Shown: piece after piece, positions 1 to 6,148 of the stretch
Layout of the letters: every line of letters starts with the position of its first letter
Position numbering within the stretch: the stretch's first letter is position 1
Assembly (NCBI GenBank): GCA_946405695.1
Contig: CAMJIA010000080.1
Location: forward strand, 1 to 6,148
DNA length: 6,148 nt
Origin: an uncultured Prevotellaceae bacterium
GTDB lineage: Bacteria; Bacteroidota; Bacteroidia; Bacteroidales; Bacteroidaceae
Direction: 5' to 3'
Program-made: the position numbers and the translations under genes
Notes under the pieces: model-generated
Seen by the model: only the letters and a program-made list of their open reading frames with translations
What the model was told of the DNA's origin: nothing
Databases searched by the model: none

Positions 1-1399
1 CCAGTCCACGCATCTCCCACCAGTCGAAGTTGAAGAGCTTCGGACCCTTACGACCCTTGAACACGAGATACAAGTCACGGGTATGCAGACGAGAGGGATA
101 ACTGTCGAGGGCTGCCAAGTCAGTGGTGATGGTCTGCCATTTCTCCCAACCGCCAGTACCAGGAACGTCCAGTGTGCCGAGGAGTTTTCCTCCCACACTA
201 TCCAGACGAATCTCTATCTGTCCACCACGCAGACCACTAGCCACACGGGCTGTGAAGGTACGTGGAGTCTTATAGCAGAGGTGTACTGCCTGTAGTTTGA
301 TATAGTCTCCGTTATGGATGTCAGTAACATAGACACCTACTTCGTCATTCTGTTCCGTCTTCACACCCTTCGAGAACGCCATCGTCTCAGCCTCCACCTT
401 GCGGTAGGGGTCAAACTTAGCGATTGGCTCCACGCCCTCGTCGGTAGGCATGATGGTAGGGAAGCTGCCATCGGCATTGTACTTAAACTCCTCGACAGCC
501 ACACTACGACCAAAGCCGCCACCATGAGGCAGTTTGCCTGTGTGATAGAAGAAGTAGCTGTGACCCTTAAAGTCGGCCACACCACAGTGGTTCGTAAACG
601 ACTTCGTATCGCAGAGCGGCATAATCTCACCAGCATACTTCCAAGGACCTGTGGGGTGCGGTGCCGTGCTGTAGCTGATATGCTCAGGAACACCACCAGC
701 GGCATAGAGCAACTGGTAGGTACCGTTACGCTTGGTCAGCCATGGACCCTCTACGTATGAGTCCTTGTACTGCTTGCCCTTCTCACGCTTGCTCATGATG
801 GGGCCGCCAAAGGCCTCCTCCGTCATATCGAGGCGACCCAGTTCACCGCTATACGATATCATGTCGCGGTTCAACTTCAGGTAGTAGCACTGTGGGTTAC
901 CCCACATCAGCCATGCCTGACCGTCGTCGTCAATCATCACTGTCGGGTCGATATGATCCCACGAGCCATTCTCGAAGAGCGGCTTGCCGAGGGCATCACG
1001 GAACGGACCTGTCGGTGAGTCGCTAACAGCCACACCGATAGCCATGCCGTTAGACAGTTTGCTATGGGCACAGATATACCAGAAGAACTTGCCATCGCGC
1101 TCAATAGTCTGTCCTGCCCATGCACGATCGTCAGCCCAAGAGAAAGTCTCCAGTGCCAATGGTGATCCATGGTCCTGCCAGTTGACCATATCTTTGGTGG
1201 AATAAACGCGCCACTCCTGCATCCAGAAGAAATCGGCATTATCCTCGTCATGGCCTGTATAGACATACATGGTTCCATCGTGTACCAAGGGAGCAGGATC
1301 ACTGGTAAACCACGTCTGGACAAACGGATTTTGCGCAGCTACGCTGCTAATTGATAATTGATAAATGAGAACTGATAATACTAATCCAAGTCGTTTCAT
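1..1399 (-). CDS. Secreted GH43-CBM6 arabinoxylan arabinofuranohydrolase-like enzyme (3' end outside window)
   Basis: The frame is open from ATG at 1399 to the left edge, giving 466 residues with no stop. Residues 1-22 form a signal peptide with likely cleavage VAA|QNP. Residues 23 to ~325 are a five-bladed GH43 domain. The general base is D34 in TSDPAP, the pKa-modulating acid is D151 in HIDPTV, and the general acid is E217 in YVEGPW. The GHDED motif (49-53) and H271 in TNHCG, the usual metal-site His, are also present. Residues ~333-466 are a CBM6-like beta-sandwich ending in FNFDWWEM, so the stop probably lies just past the edge. The pattern resembles GH43 subfamily 29 enzymes such as Bacillus subtilis XynD/AXH, which remove arabinose from arabinoxylan; the exact linkage is inferred. 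The start follows the upstream stop by 13 bases, and the leader is A/T-rich without a Shine-Dalgarno. Exo-beta-xylosidase activity is the main alternative. Confidence 0.9.
   Translation of the reverse strand, partial: MKRLGLVLSVLIYQLSISSVAAQNPFVQTWFTSDPAPLVHDGTMYVYTGHDEDNADFFWMQEWRVYSTKDMVNWQDHGSPLALETFSWADDRAWAGQTIERDGKFFWYICAHSKLSNGMAIGVAVSDSPTGPFRDALGKPLFENGSWDHIDPTVMIDDDGQAWLMWGNPQCYYLKLNRDMISYSGELGRLDMTEEAFGGPIMSKREKGKQYKDSYVEGPWLTKRNGTYQLLYAAGGVPEHISYSTAPHPTGPWKYAGEIMPLCDTKSFTNHCGVADFKGHSYFFYHTGKLPHGGGFGRSVAVEEFKYNADGSFPTIMPTDEGVEPIAKFDPYRKVEAETMAFSKGVKTEQNDEVGVYVTDIHNGDYIKLQAVHLCYKTPRTFTARVASGLRGGQIEIRLDSVGGKLLGTLDVPGTGGWEKWQTITTDLAALDSYPSRLHTRDLYLVFKGRKGPKLFNFDWWEMRGL
1350..1377. repeat. 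Four tandem degenerate heptanucleotides inside a signal-peptide coding region
   Basis: On the plus strand the units are ATTGATA, ATTGATA, AATGAGA and ACTGATA, each fitting A-N-TGA-N-A. They are read on the minus strand as codons for the hydrophobic core of the signal peptide of the leftmost GH43 gene (about residues 8-17, VLSVLIYQLS). The stretch is much more A/T-rich than the surrounding coding sequence. From memory, similar ATTGATA heptamer runs are common between genes in Prevotella and Bacteroides genomes, so this may be a dispersed repeat taken into the reading frame. Chance similarity in an A/T-rich leader cannot be excluded. Confidence 0.6.
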
Positions 1400-1412
1400 T
1401 ATGTCATTTTAA

Positions 1413-2867
1413 TTAGTGATTGCGGATATTCCACTTTGAGTTGTCACTGCTAAAGTCATAGACAGCCAGCGTGGGAGTACTGTCGGCAGCCGAATAGAGA
1501 CAGTAGCGTGTGTTCACTCCCTCCATACCAGGAATCTCCTTCGGCATGATGCGATAGGTACCATCAGTGAGTTGCTCAACACGCCATAGCTGCTCGGCAC
1601 CACCATGATAGGCAACGGTAGCCAGTTCCTTGTCAGCAGTAGCTGTGAGGGCACGGTCAGTACCAGCGATGGTAATCTTGAAATATGGTGCACTCAGGTA
1701 ACCACCAGCCTCTGGCACGGCGGTAAAGGTCCACAGCTGGTGAGGACGGAACATATAGTCGCTACAACGAACAGCCACAGGTGTGTTAGCATCAGGCCAT
1801 GTGCTGACGACCTCCTCCAGTTTCTGGTTGGCAACAGGCTTCGGAGGTTGCTGCATCTGGTTGCGATCGCCCCTGCGCTGACGCTCCTGCTGCATGCGTA
1901 CGAAATCGACAGCCATCTCCAACGAGTAACCACGACGCTCTGACTCAATGGCAAACGTACCACCACGGAAGCGCTCACCAGCATAGGGCCAGCCATTCTT
2001 CCACAACAAGGGACGGACAGCGAGAACACTACGACCACCCATGTCGAAGTCAGCCTCCCAGTGGAACGACATCACCTCGACACCTTCGTCGATAACAGTA
2101 CTTCCAAAGTGACCGGCACCTGTAGCACGGTCGCCAGCGGCAATGACCATACGGCCACCGCCATGGAACATGTCACGACCGACATTGTCTACGTATGGTC
2201 CCTCCACAGAACGTGAGCGACCTACGACAATATTATAGGTAGAGTTGACACCATCGCAGCAGGTGCCATGAGTTCCCAACAAGTAGTACCAACCGTCACG
2301 ATACATCAGGGCACTGGCCTCACAGTCGATGGCCACGTCCTTCTCAACATTTCCTTTCACACGCTCACCCGTCTTCGGATCGAGCTCGATGAGACGGATA
2401 TTACCGAAGTAGGTACCGTAGGTAGCCCACAGACGACCCGTCGTGGGGTCTAAGAGCAGACAGGGGTCGATGGCGTCGCAGTCCTCCATACCGTCGGACG
2501 ATGCCACCTCGATAGCGGTTGACCACTTGAAGTCAGGCGACTTCGGGTCGAGCGTCTTGTTCCACATCGTCAGGATGCGACCGTTATGGCCACCGAAGAG
2601 GCCACCACCTGTAGCACCATAGATACAGAGGTAACGGTCGCCAATCTTCATCATATCGGGAGCAGCGCCACCGCCTGGGCGCTCGGCACCACTGTGCCAT
2701 GACCATCCGTCATCGGAGATGATGCCTCCCCCACCCGTTCCGAAGGTGTACCACTTGCCGTCACACTCAGCGAGTGTCGAGGGGTCATGGATATAAGGTG
2801 CACCAATTTGCGCATGGGCAGCAGCAATAACAGCAAGTGCCGCCAAGAGTGTATGTAGTCTTTTCAT
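1413..2867 (-). CDS. Secreted GH43 endo-arabinanase-like enzyme with C-terminal ricin-type domain
   Basis: This 484-residue protein begins with signal peptide MKRLHTLLAALAVIAAAHA and likely cleavage AHA|Q. The GH43 domain spans about residues 21-300. Its general base is D28 in HDPS, the pKa-modulating acid D134 in AIDPCL, and the general acid E183 in DCEASA. TCCDGVNSTYNIVVGRS (202-218) is a typical arabinanase segment, and H253 in GAGHFG matches the metal-site His of that group. A Gln/Arg-rich linker follows (about 325-350). Residues ~375-484 look like a beta-trefoil, with QLW at 377-379 and 426-428 and SKW at 477-479. Family knowledge points to arabinan endo-1,5-alpha-L-arabinosidase; in this locus it may act on arabinose-rich decorations. 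The start was set at 2867 because the signal peptide begins there, one base after the upstream stop; an in-frame extension to 2939 would overlap the neighbour. True activity is unproven. Confidence 0.9.
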   Translation of the reverse strand: MKRLHTLLAALAVIAAAHAQIGAPYIHDPSTLAECDGKWYTFGTGGGGIISDDGWSWHSGAERPGGGAAPDMMKIGDRYLCIYGATGGGLFGGHNGRILTMWNKTLDPKSPDFKWSTAIEVASSDGMEDCDAIDPCLLLDPTTGRLWATYGTYFGNIRLIELDPKTGERVKGNVEKDVAIDCEASALMYRDGWYYLLGTHGTCCDGVNSTYNIVVGRSRSVEGPYVDNVGRDMFHGGGRMVIAAGDRATGAGHFGSTVIDEGVEVMSFHWEADFDMGGRSVLAVRPLLWKNGWPYAGERFRGGTFAIESERRGYSLEMAVDFVRMQQERQRRGDRNQMQQPPKPVANQKLEEVVSTWPDANTPVAVRCSDYMFRPHQLWTFTAVPEAGGYLSAPYFKITIAGTDRALTATADKELATVAYHGGAEQLWRVEQLTDGTYRIMPKEIPGMEGVNTRYCLYSAADSTPTLAVYDFSSDNSKWNIRNH

Positions 2868-2868
2868 C

Positions 2869-4953
2869 TTATTGTACTTTGATTGAATAGTTCTTAACAG
2901 GGTTACCTTTCTCGTCAATGAAGCGGGCGCACAAATCACTCAGGCCAGGACCATTGACCAGTGCAAAGCGCAGGATGTTACGACCCTTCTTCAGCGTGAG
3001 GCGCTGTGATACGCAGTCATCTTCCACCATACGACGGTCACCGTCGAGTGTCAGCACACGGTCACCGTTGAGCCACCACATAGAGGCGCCATTCGAACCG
3101 ATAGCCAGACGCACGCCGTCCATCGCCTCAGGACAGTCGATAACGGTGACGCCCCAGAACAGAGAGTTGTAGGGCTGACAGCCGTTGGCCTCAGCGAAAC
3201 GGAACACCTTGACATTATAGCTCTCACTCTCTACAGCATGCCATTTCAGGGTCTGCTTGACCTCCTTGGTTTGGGCAGGTCCCATCTGCATTCTCGTATC
3301 AGCAGGACCTCCTGCTAGTGCGATACCAATAGCACTTACCTTCTCACCATCGCGAGGCAGCTTCTTATCGTCAAACTGTCCCTTGAAATACTGCTTGGAG
3401 AGATGCTCATTGAGATAGGTTTCTGTCAAGATGGTGTTGGAACGGACATTATAGTCGATAGGCTCCAACAGCATCCAACGACGGATGAAACCATTGGCAT
3501 CAGGCTGTGCAGCAGGTGCATTGGCAGCAACAGCGTGGAAATAGTTCTCACGATTCTTGAACTGTACCCAGTTGATGCTAACAGCGGCATCACCCTCGCA
3601 GGTGACGACAAGGTCGGTAACGCCCTTTGGTACATACTCCAAAGCGACGGTCTGAGTGAGCCACTGGTTGCTCTGGTCACGACGGAACTGGCCCATCTGG
3701 GTGACGACATTCATCGGAATGCGTGCAAGGACCTTACCCTTGGCACTTTTCTCACGGATACAGAACGCGGTATTGCCAGCAGCCTTGGCATTGACAATGA
3801 GATAGGCAGTCTTCTCAACGTTAGAGAAGTCCACATCATTATACTGCAGCCAACTGCCCTTCACTGGCAGGGTAGCCTGATAGCTACGGAAGGTATTGAC
3901 AGTATCTATCAGGGCTGTCGTCACATCGGCACTGGCCGTACTATAGCGATCTATCTCGATCTTCTCCGTAGCCTTGTTGATACCCACGCCACGCATGGTC
4001 TTCTTTACCTCCTTGATAGTACCGTCAGCATTGAAGTACAGTTTATCGATTTGTACGCTACGACGCTTGTCATCGCTGGGAGAGAACGCATTCTGGTGGT
4101 AGAACAGATACCACTGGCCCTTATAGTTGACGATGCTGTGGTGATTCGTCCAACAGCCATTCTCATGTTCCGGCATGATGATGCCCTTGTACTCATAAGG
4201 TCCCATGGGGTTCTTACTCATAGCATAGCCGAGAACCTCGGTCTTCTCCCTAACATACGGATAGGTCAGGTAGTAGTTGCCGTTATACTCAAAGGCAAAC
4301 GGACCTTCAGCCTGACGATTGGGCAGGTCTTTCAGACAGTTGACACCATACATCTCAAACTCACGGTTACCCCACTTCACTTTCTCCTTAGGGGTATCGT
4401 CGGCAAGTTCCTTCATATTGGGCTTAAGCTTGGCGCAACGGCCAGCACCCCAGAAGATATAGGCATTACCATCAGAAGCCTGAAGCACACACGGGTCAAT
4501 ACCACTGATGCCCTTGATAGGTTCCGGCTCACAGATGAACGGACCTTCTGGACGGTCAGCAATAGCAACGCCAATACCAAAGCCACGACCATCCTTAGGA
4601 GCTGAGGGGAAGTAGAAATAATACTTGCCGTTACGCTCCACGCAGTCAGGCGCCCACATAGAATAAGAGTCAGGGCGCACCCAGGGAACTTTGTTCTGGG
4701 TGACAATCACACCATGGTCTGTCCAGTCGGTCAGGTTCTCTGAGGAGAAGACATGATAGTCCTCCATGCAGAACCAATCCTGTCGCTGACCAACAGGAGG
4801 CTTGATATCATGCGACGGGTACAGGTACACCTTATTATTAAATACGCGTGCCGTAGGGTCGGCAGTGAACTGGTCGCGAATAATAGGGTTCTGTGCTTGC
4901 ACAGCAGAAGCCGTCAAGCACAGAACAATAGTTGATAATAATGTATTTCTCAT
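2869..4953 (-). CDS. Secreted three-module GH43-CBM6 arabinofuranosidase/xylosidase
   Basis: This complete 694-residue protein has signal peptide residues 1-20 (cleavage VQA|QNP). The GH43 domain covers about 22-330, with general base D32 in TADPTA, pKa-modulating acid D153 in GIDPCV and general acid E216 in QAEGPF. The TNHHS motif (269-273) supplies the usual metal-site His. Residues ~333-466 resemble CBM6 (GSWLQYNDVDF near the start, SINWVQFK at the end). Residues ~487-690 form a further module containing RRWMLLEPID, GSNGASMWWLNG and LKKGRNILRFALVNG, probably a beta-sandwich with no assigned activity. GH43-CBM6 enzymes act on arabinoxylan side chains or xylo-oligosaccharides; which of these applies here cannot be read from sequence. 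It starts 25 bases after the esterase gene and ends 1 base before the next start, so co-transcription is likely. All three catalytic acids are present, so it should be active. Confidence 0.93.
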   Translation of the reverse strand: MRNTLLSTIVLCLTASAVQAQNPIIRDQFTADPTARVFNNKVYLYPSHDIKPPVGQRQDWFCMEDYHVFSSENLTDWTDHGVIVTQNKVPWVRPDSYSMWAPDCVERNGKYYFYFPSAPKDGRGFGIGVAIADRPEGPFICEPEPIKGISGIDPCVLQASDGNAYIFWGAGRCAKLKPNMKELADDTPKEKVKWGNREFEMYGVNCLKDLPNRQAEGPFAFEYNGNYYLTYPYVREKTEVLGYAMSKNPMGPYEYKGIIMPEHENGCWTNHHSIVNYKGQWYLFYHQNAFSPSDDKRRSVQIDKLYFNADGTIKEVKKTMRGVGINKATEKIEIDRYSTASADVTTALIDTVNTFRSYQATLPVKGSWLQYNDVDFSNVEKTAYLIVNAKAAGNTAFCIREKSAKGKVLARIPMNVVTQMGQFRRDQSNQWLTQTVALEYVPKGVTDLVVTCEGDAAVSINWVQFKNRENYFHAVAANAPAAQPDANGFIRRWMLLEPIDYNVRSNTILTETYLNEHLSKQYFKGQFDDKKLPRDGEKVSAIGIALAGGPADTRMQMGPAQTKEVKQTLKWHAVESESYNVKVFRFAEANGCQPYNSLFWGVTVIDCPEAMDGVRLAIGSNGASMWWLNGDRVLTLDGDRRMVEDDCVSQRLTLKKGRNILRFALVNGPGLSDLCARFIDEKGNPVKNYSIKVQ

Positions 4954-4978
4954 GAAATGCTATTCACTTTTCATTTCT

Positions 4979-6148
4979 TCATTTAAACAGCTTCTGAGCC
5001 ATCAGATACAAGCAACGACGCCATGTCAGGAACTCATGGGCAGTACCTTCAGAGATCAGACCTTCGGCATTGAAACCGGCAGCCTTCAAATCAGCAACAC
5101 TCTTGTTGATGCCAGCAGGATTCTCCTTAGAGCCACAGCCTTCGAAGATATACTTCACGCACTTTGGATCCTTGATCTCATCAGGAGCATACTGACCACC
5201 GCTGAGCAGTCCCCAGTAGCCGAAGACCTCAGGACGACGCAGGGTGATAAGCTTTGTCGTCATACCACCCATAGACAGACCTGCCATAGCACGGTTCCAC
5301 TTGTCAGTCTTGGTGAGGAAGTTAGCGTCAACATAAGGTATCAACTCGTCGATGAGTACCTTCTCGAACTCTTCGGCAGTGAACTTACCAATGGTACCAA
5401 ACTTAAAGTCGTTGGTCAGACCGTAAGCCATCACAATGATGAAGGGCTTGATCTTGCCATCAGCAATCAGGTTGTCCATAATCAGACCGGCCTTACCCTG
5501 TACAGGCCAGCTGGTTTCGTTCTCACCCCAGCCATGCTGCAGGTATAGTACGGGATAGCGCTGCTGTTCCATCTTGCCGTTCTTACCCTTGACGAGCTTG
5601 CCATAGCCATTGGGCAGATAGACTGTAGCCTCCTGCATCTTACCCAGACTCTTTGAATAGAACAGGATCTTCTGCATGTTACCATGAGGAATATCAGTGC
5701 GCTCAGCATAGAAGTCCTGGTCGGGAGCAGGAATCTCGATACCACTCTCCCAACGGCAGCTGCCGAAGTAGTTATGTGTTCCGGGGTCGTTGAACACGCC
5801 ACCGTCGATGGTCAGGTGATAGTAGTGGAAACCAGGATCCATCGGACCCTCGGTAGTACCTGTCCATACACCGTCCTTGTCCTTGCGCAGCACCGTACCG
5901 CCACGGCCACCCAAACCGAGACTGACAATGACAGACTTGGCATCGGGAGCCTCTACACGGAAACGGGCATAACCCTGGCTGTTCACCTTGGGCCACTCCT
6001 GACCGGGCTGGTTGCAGGGATTGGACACAAAGTCCTCCTTGGGCTGAGCATTGTCGAGCTTAGCATCGAAGTTCTTGATAGCATAGTAAGCCTGCTTGGG
6101 CTTGTAGTTCTCATCGAAAGGCAGCGGATGGTTGTTGACACCCAGCCA
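4979..6148 (-). CDS. GH10 xylanase-CE1 feruloyl esterase fusion, C-terminal part only
   Basis: The frame is open from the right edge to TGA at 4979-4981, giving 389 visible residues. Residues 1 to ~26 (WLGVNNHPLPFDENYKPKQA, then YYAI) are the typical last strand and helix of a GH10 endo-1,4-beta-xylanase. Residues ~51-140 form a CBM48/E-set-like beta-sandwich (GYARFRVEAPDA to DPGTHNYFG). Residues ~150-389 are a CE1 alpha/beta-hydrolase with LQHGWGENE near the oxyanion hole, nucleophile S292 in GLSMGG (codon 5275-5273) and H371 in TAHEF (codon 5038-5036). The third triad member is probably E342 in GSKENP. The expected role is cutting xylan and releasing ferulate esters; acetyl-xylan esterase activity is the alternative. 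The design matches Xyn10D-Fae1A of Prevotella ruminicola 23 as known from the literature. The GTG at 6028 is an internal Val codon, not a start. The N terminus, signal peptide and GH10 catalytic residues lie outside the window. Confidence 0.9.
   Translation of the reverse strand, partial: WLGVNNHPLPFDENYKPKQAYYAIKNFDAKLDNAQPKEDFVSNPCNQPGQEWPKVNSQGYARFRVEAPDAKSVIVSLGLGGRGGTVLRKDKDGVWTGTTEGPMDPGFHYYHLTIDGGVFNDPGTHNYFGSCRWESGIEIPAPDQDFYAERTDIPHGNMQKILFYSKSLGKMQEATVYLPNGYGKLVKGKNGKMEQQRYPVLYLQHGWGENETSWPVQGKAGLIMDNLIADGKIKPFIIVMAYGLTNDFKFGTIGKFTAEEFEKVLIDELIPYVDANFLTKTDKWNRAMAGLSMGGMTTKLITLRRPEVFGYWGLLSGGQYAPDEIKDPKCVKYIFEGCGSKENPAGINKSVADLKAAGFNAEGLISEGTAHEFLTWRRCLYLMAQKLFK

Larger units (their letters stand above)
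1..6148 (-). other. Predicted arabinoxylan-degradation operon (partial at both ends)
   Basis: Four same-strand genes are separated by 25, 1 and 13 bases. The gaps contain no hairpin followed by a T-run and no Bacteroidetes-type -7/-33 promoter that I can see. Together they encode a backbone xylanase with an ester-removing domain, two GH43-CBM6 debranching enzymes and an arabinanase-like GH43. This is the enzyme part of a polysaccharide utilisation locus; no SusC/SusD, transporter or hybrid two-component regulator falls inside the window. Co-transcription is inferred from spacing and function, not observed. Confidence 0.8.

Noticed and set aside
314..760. 148-residue plus-strand ORF near the left edge
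   Set aside because: It is antisense to the GH43-CBM6 frame, which carries all expected motifs, and it has no recognisable features.
937..1323. 128-residue minus-strand ORF
   Set aside because: It is in a different frame of the same strand as the leftmost GH43 gene. The frame starting at 1399 has a signal peptide and GH43 motifs over the same bases.
2868..2939. 24-codon N-terminal extension of gene 3
   Set aside because: It would overlap the end of gene 2 and place a polar segment before an otherwise perfect signal peptide beginning at 2867.
3403..4605. 400-residue plus-strand ORF antisense to the GH43-CBM6 gene
   Set aside because: It lies fully opposite a gene with clear domains and catalytic motifs. 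Its translation has no recognisable domain or coherent motif. Long antisense ORFs arise readily opposite strongly codon-biased genes.
4960..4974. Four-codon mini-ORF (ATG AAA AGT GAA TAG) in the gap between genes 1 and 2
   Set aside because: It is too short to judge, and an ATG followed by a nearby stop is expected by chance in A-rich leader sequence.
4954..4978. Possible promoter, terminator or small RNA in the largest intergenic gap
   Set aside because: The gap is only 25 bases, with no hairpin and T-run and no recognisable promoter pair.
4802..5548. 248-residue plus-strand ORF spanning the junction of genes 1 and 2
   Set aside because: It crosses two convincing minus-strand genes and their gap and shows no domain-like pattern, so it is a shadow.
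4979..6028. Stand-alone esterase gene starting at GTG 6028
   Set aside because: The same frame stays open for 40 more codons to the window edge with GH10-like sequence, so the GTG is an internal Val codon.
1..6148. Defence system, CRISPR array, insertion sequence, tRNA or rRNA
   Set aside because: Virtually the whole window is covered by four carbohydrate-active enzyme genes. I saw no spaced direct repeats, terminal inverted repeats, transposase motifs or RNA-gene sequence.

Overview
The window looks like part of a hemicellulose-degradation locus from a Bacteroidales bacterium, most likely Prevotella or a close relative. The reasons are the dense head-to-tail packing of secreted glycosidases, the three-module enzyme designs, the absence of Shine-Dalgarno sequences with A-rich leaders instead, and a GH10-CE1 xylanase-esterase fusion like Xyn10D-Fae1A of Prevotella ruminicola 23. 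The genus is inferred, not proven.

All four genes lie on the minus strand and read from right to left. (1) At 6148-4979 is the 3' part of a large fusion: the last ~26 residues of a GH10 endo-xylanase, a CBM48/E-set-like domain, and a CE1 (feruloyl) esterase. Its start lies outside the window. (2) At 4953-2869 is a complete secreted GH43-CBM6 enzyme with an extra ~200-residue C-terminal beta-sandwich-like module. (3) At 2867-1413 is a complete secreted GH43 enzyme of endo-arabinanase type with a low-complexity Q/R linker and a C-terminal ricin-like (QxW) domain. (4) At 1399-1 is a secreted GH43-CBM6 enzyme resembling arabinoxylan arabinofuranohydrolases. It is open to the left edge and cut about where the CBM6 should end.

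The gaps between genes are 25, 1 and 13 bases, so there is no stretch over 300 bases without a gene and no room for separate promoters or terminators between them. One operon is the simplest reading. The products form a coherent set for feruloylated arabinoxylan: the xylanase cuts the backbone, the CE1 domain removes ferulate (or acetate), the GH43-CBM6 pair removes arabinose or xylose side groups, and the arabinanase-like enzyme attacks arabinose-containing chains. The three enzymes with visible N termini carry Sec/SPase I signal peptides and no lipobox cysteine, which suggests a periplasmic or released location.

No transporter, SusC/SusD pair, regulator, RNA gene, CRISPR or mobile element is present. 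The points most worth a second look are the edge-truncated genes that a simple ORF search misses or mis-starts, the uncharacterised C-terminal module of gene 2, the unusual build of gene 3, the Glu at the expected catalytic-Asp position of the esterase, and a heptanucleotide repeat embedded in the signal-peptide codons of gene 4. I see a known kind of system with some unusual parts, not a clearly new system.
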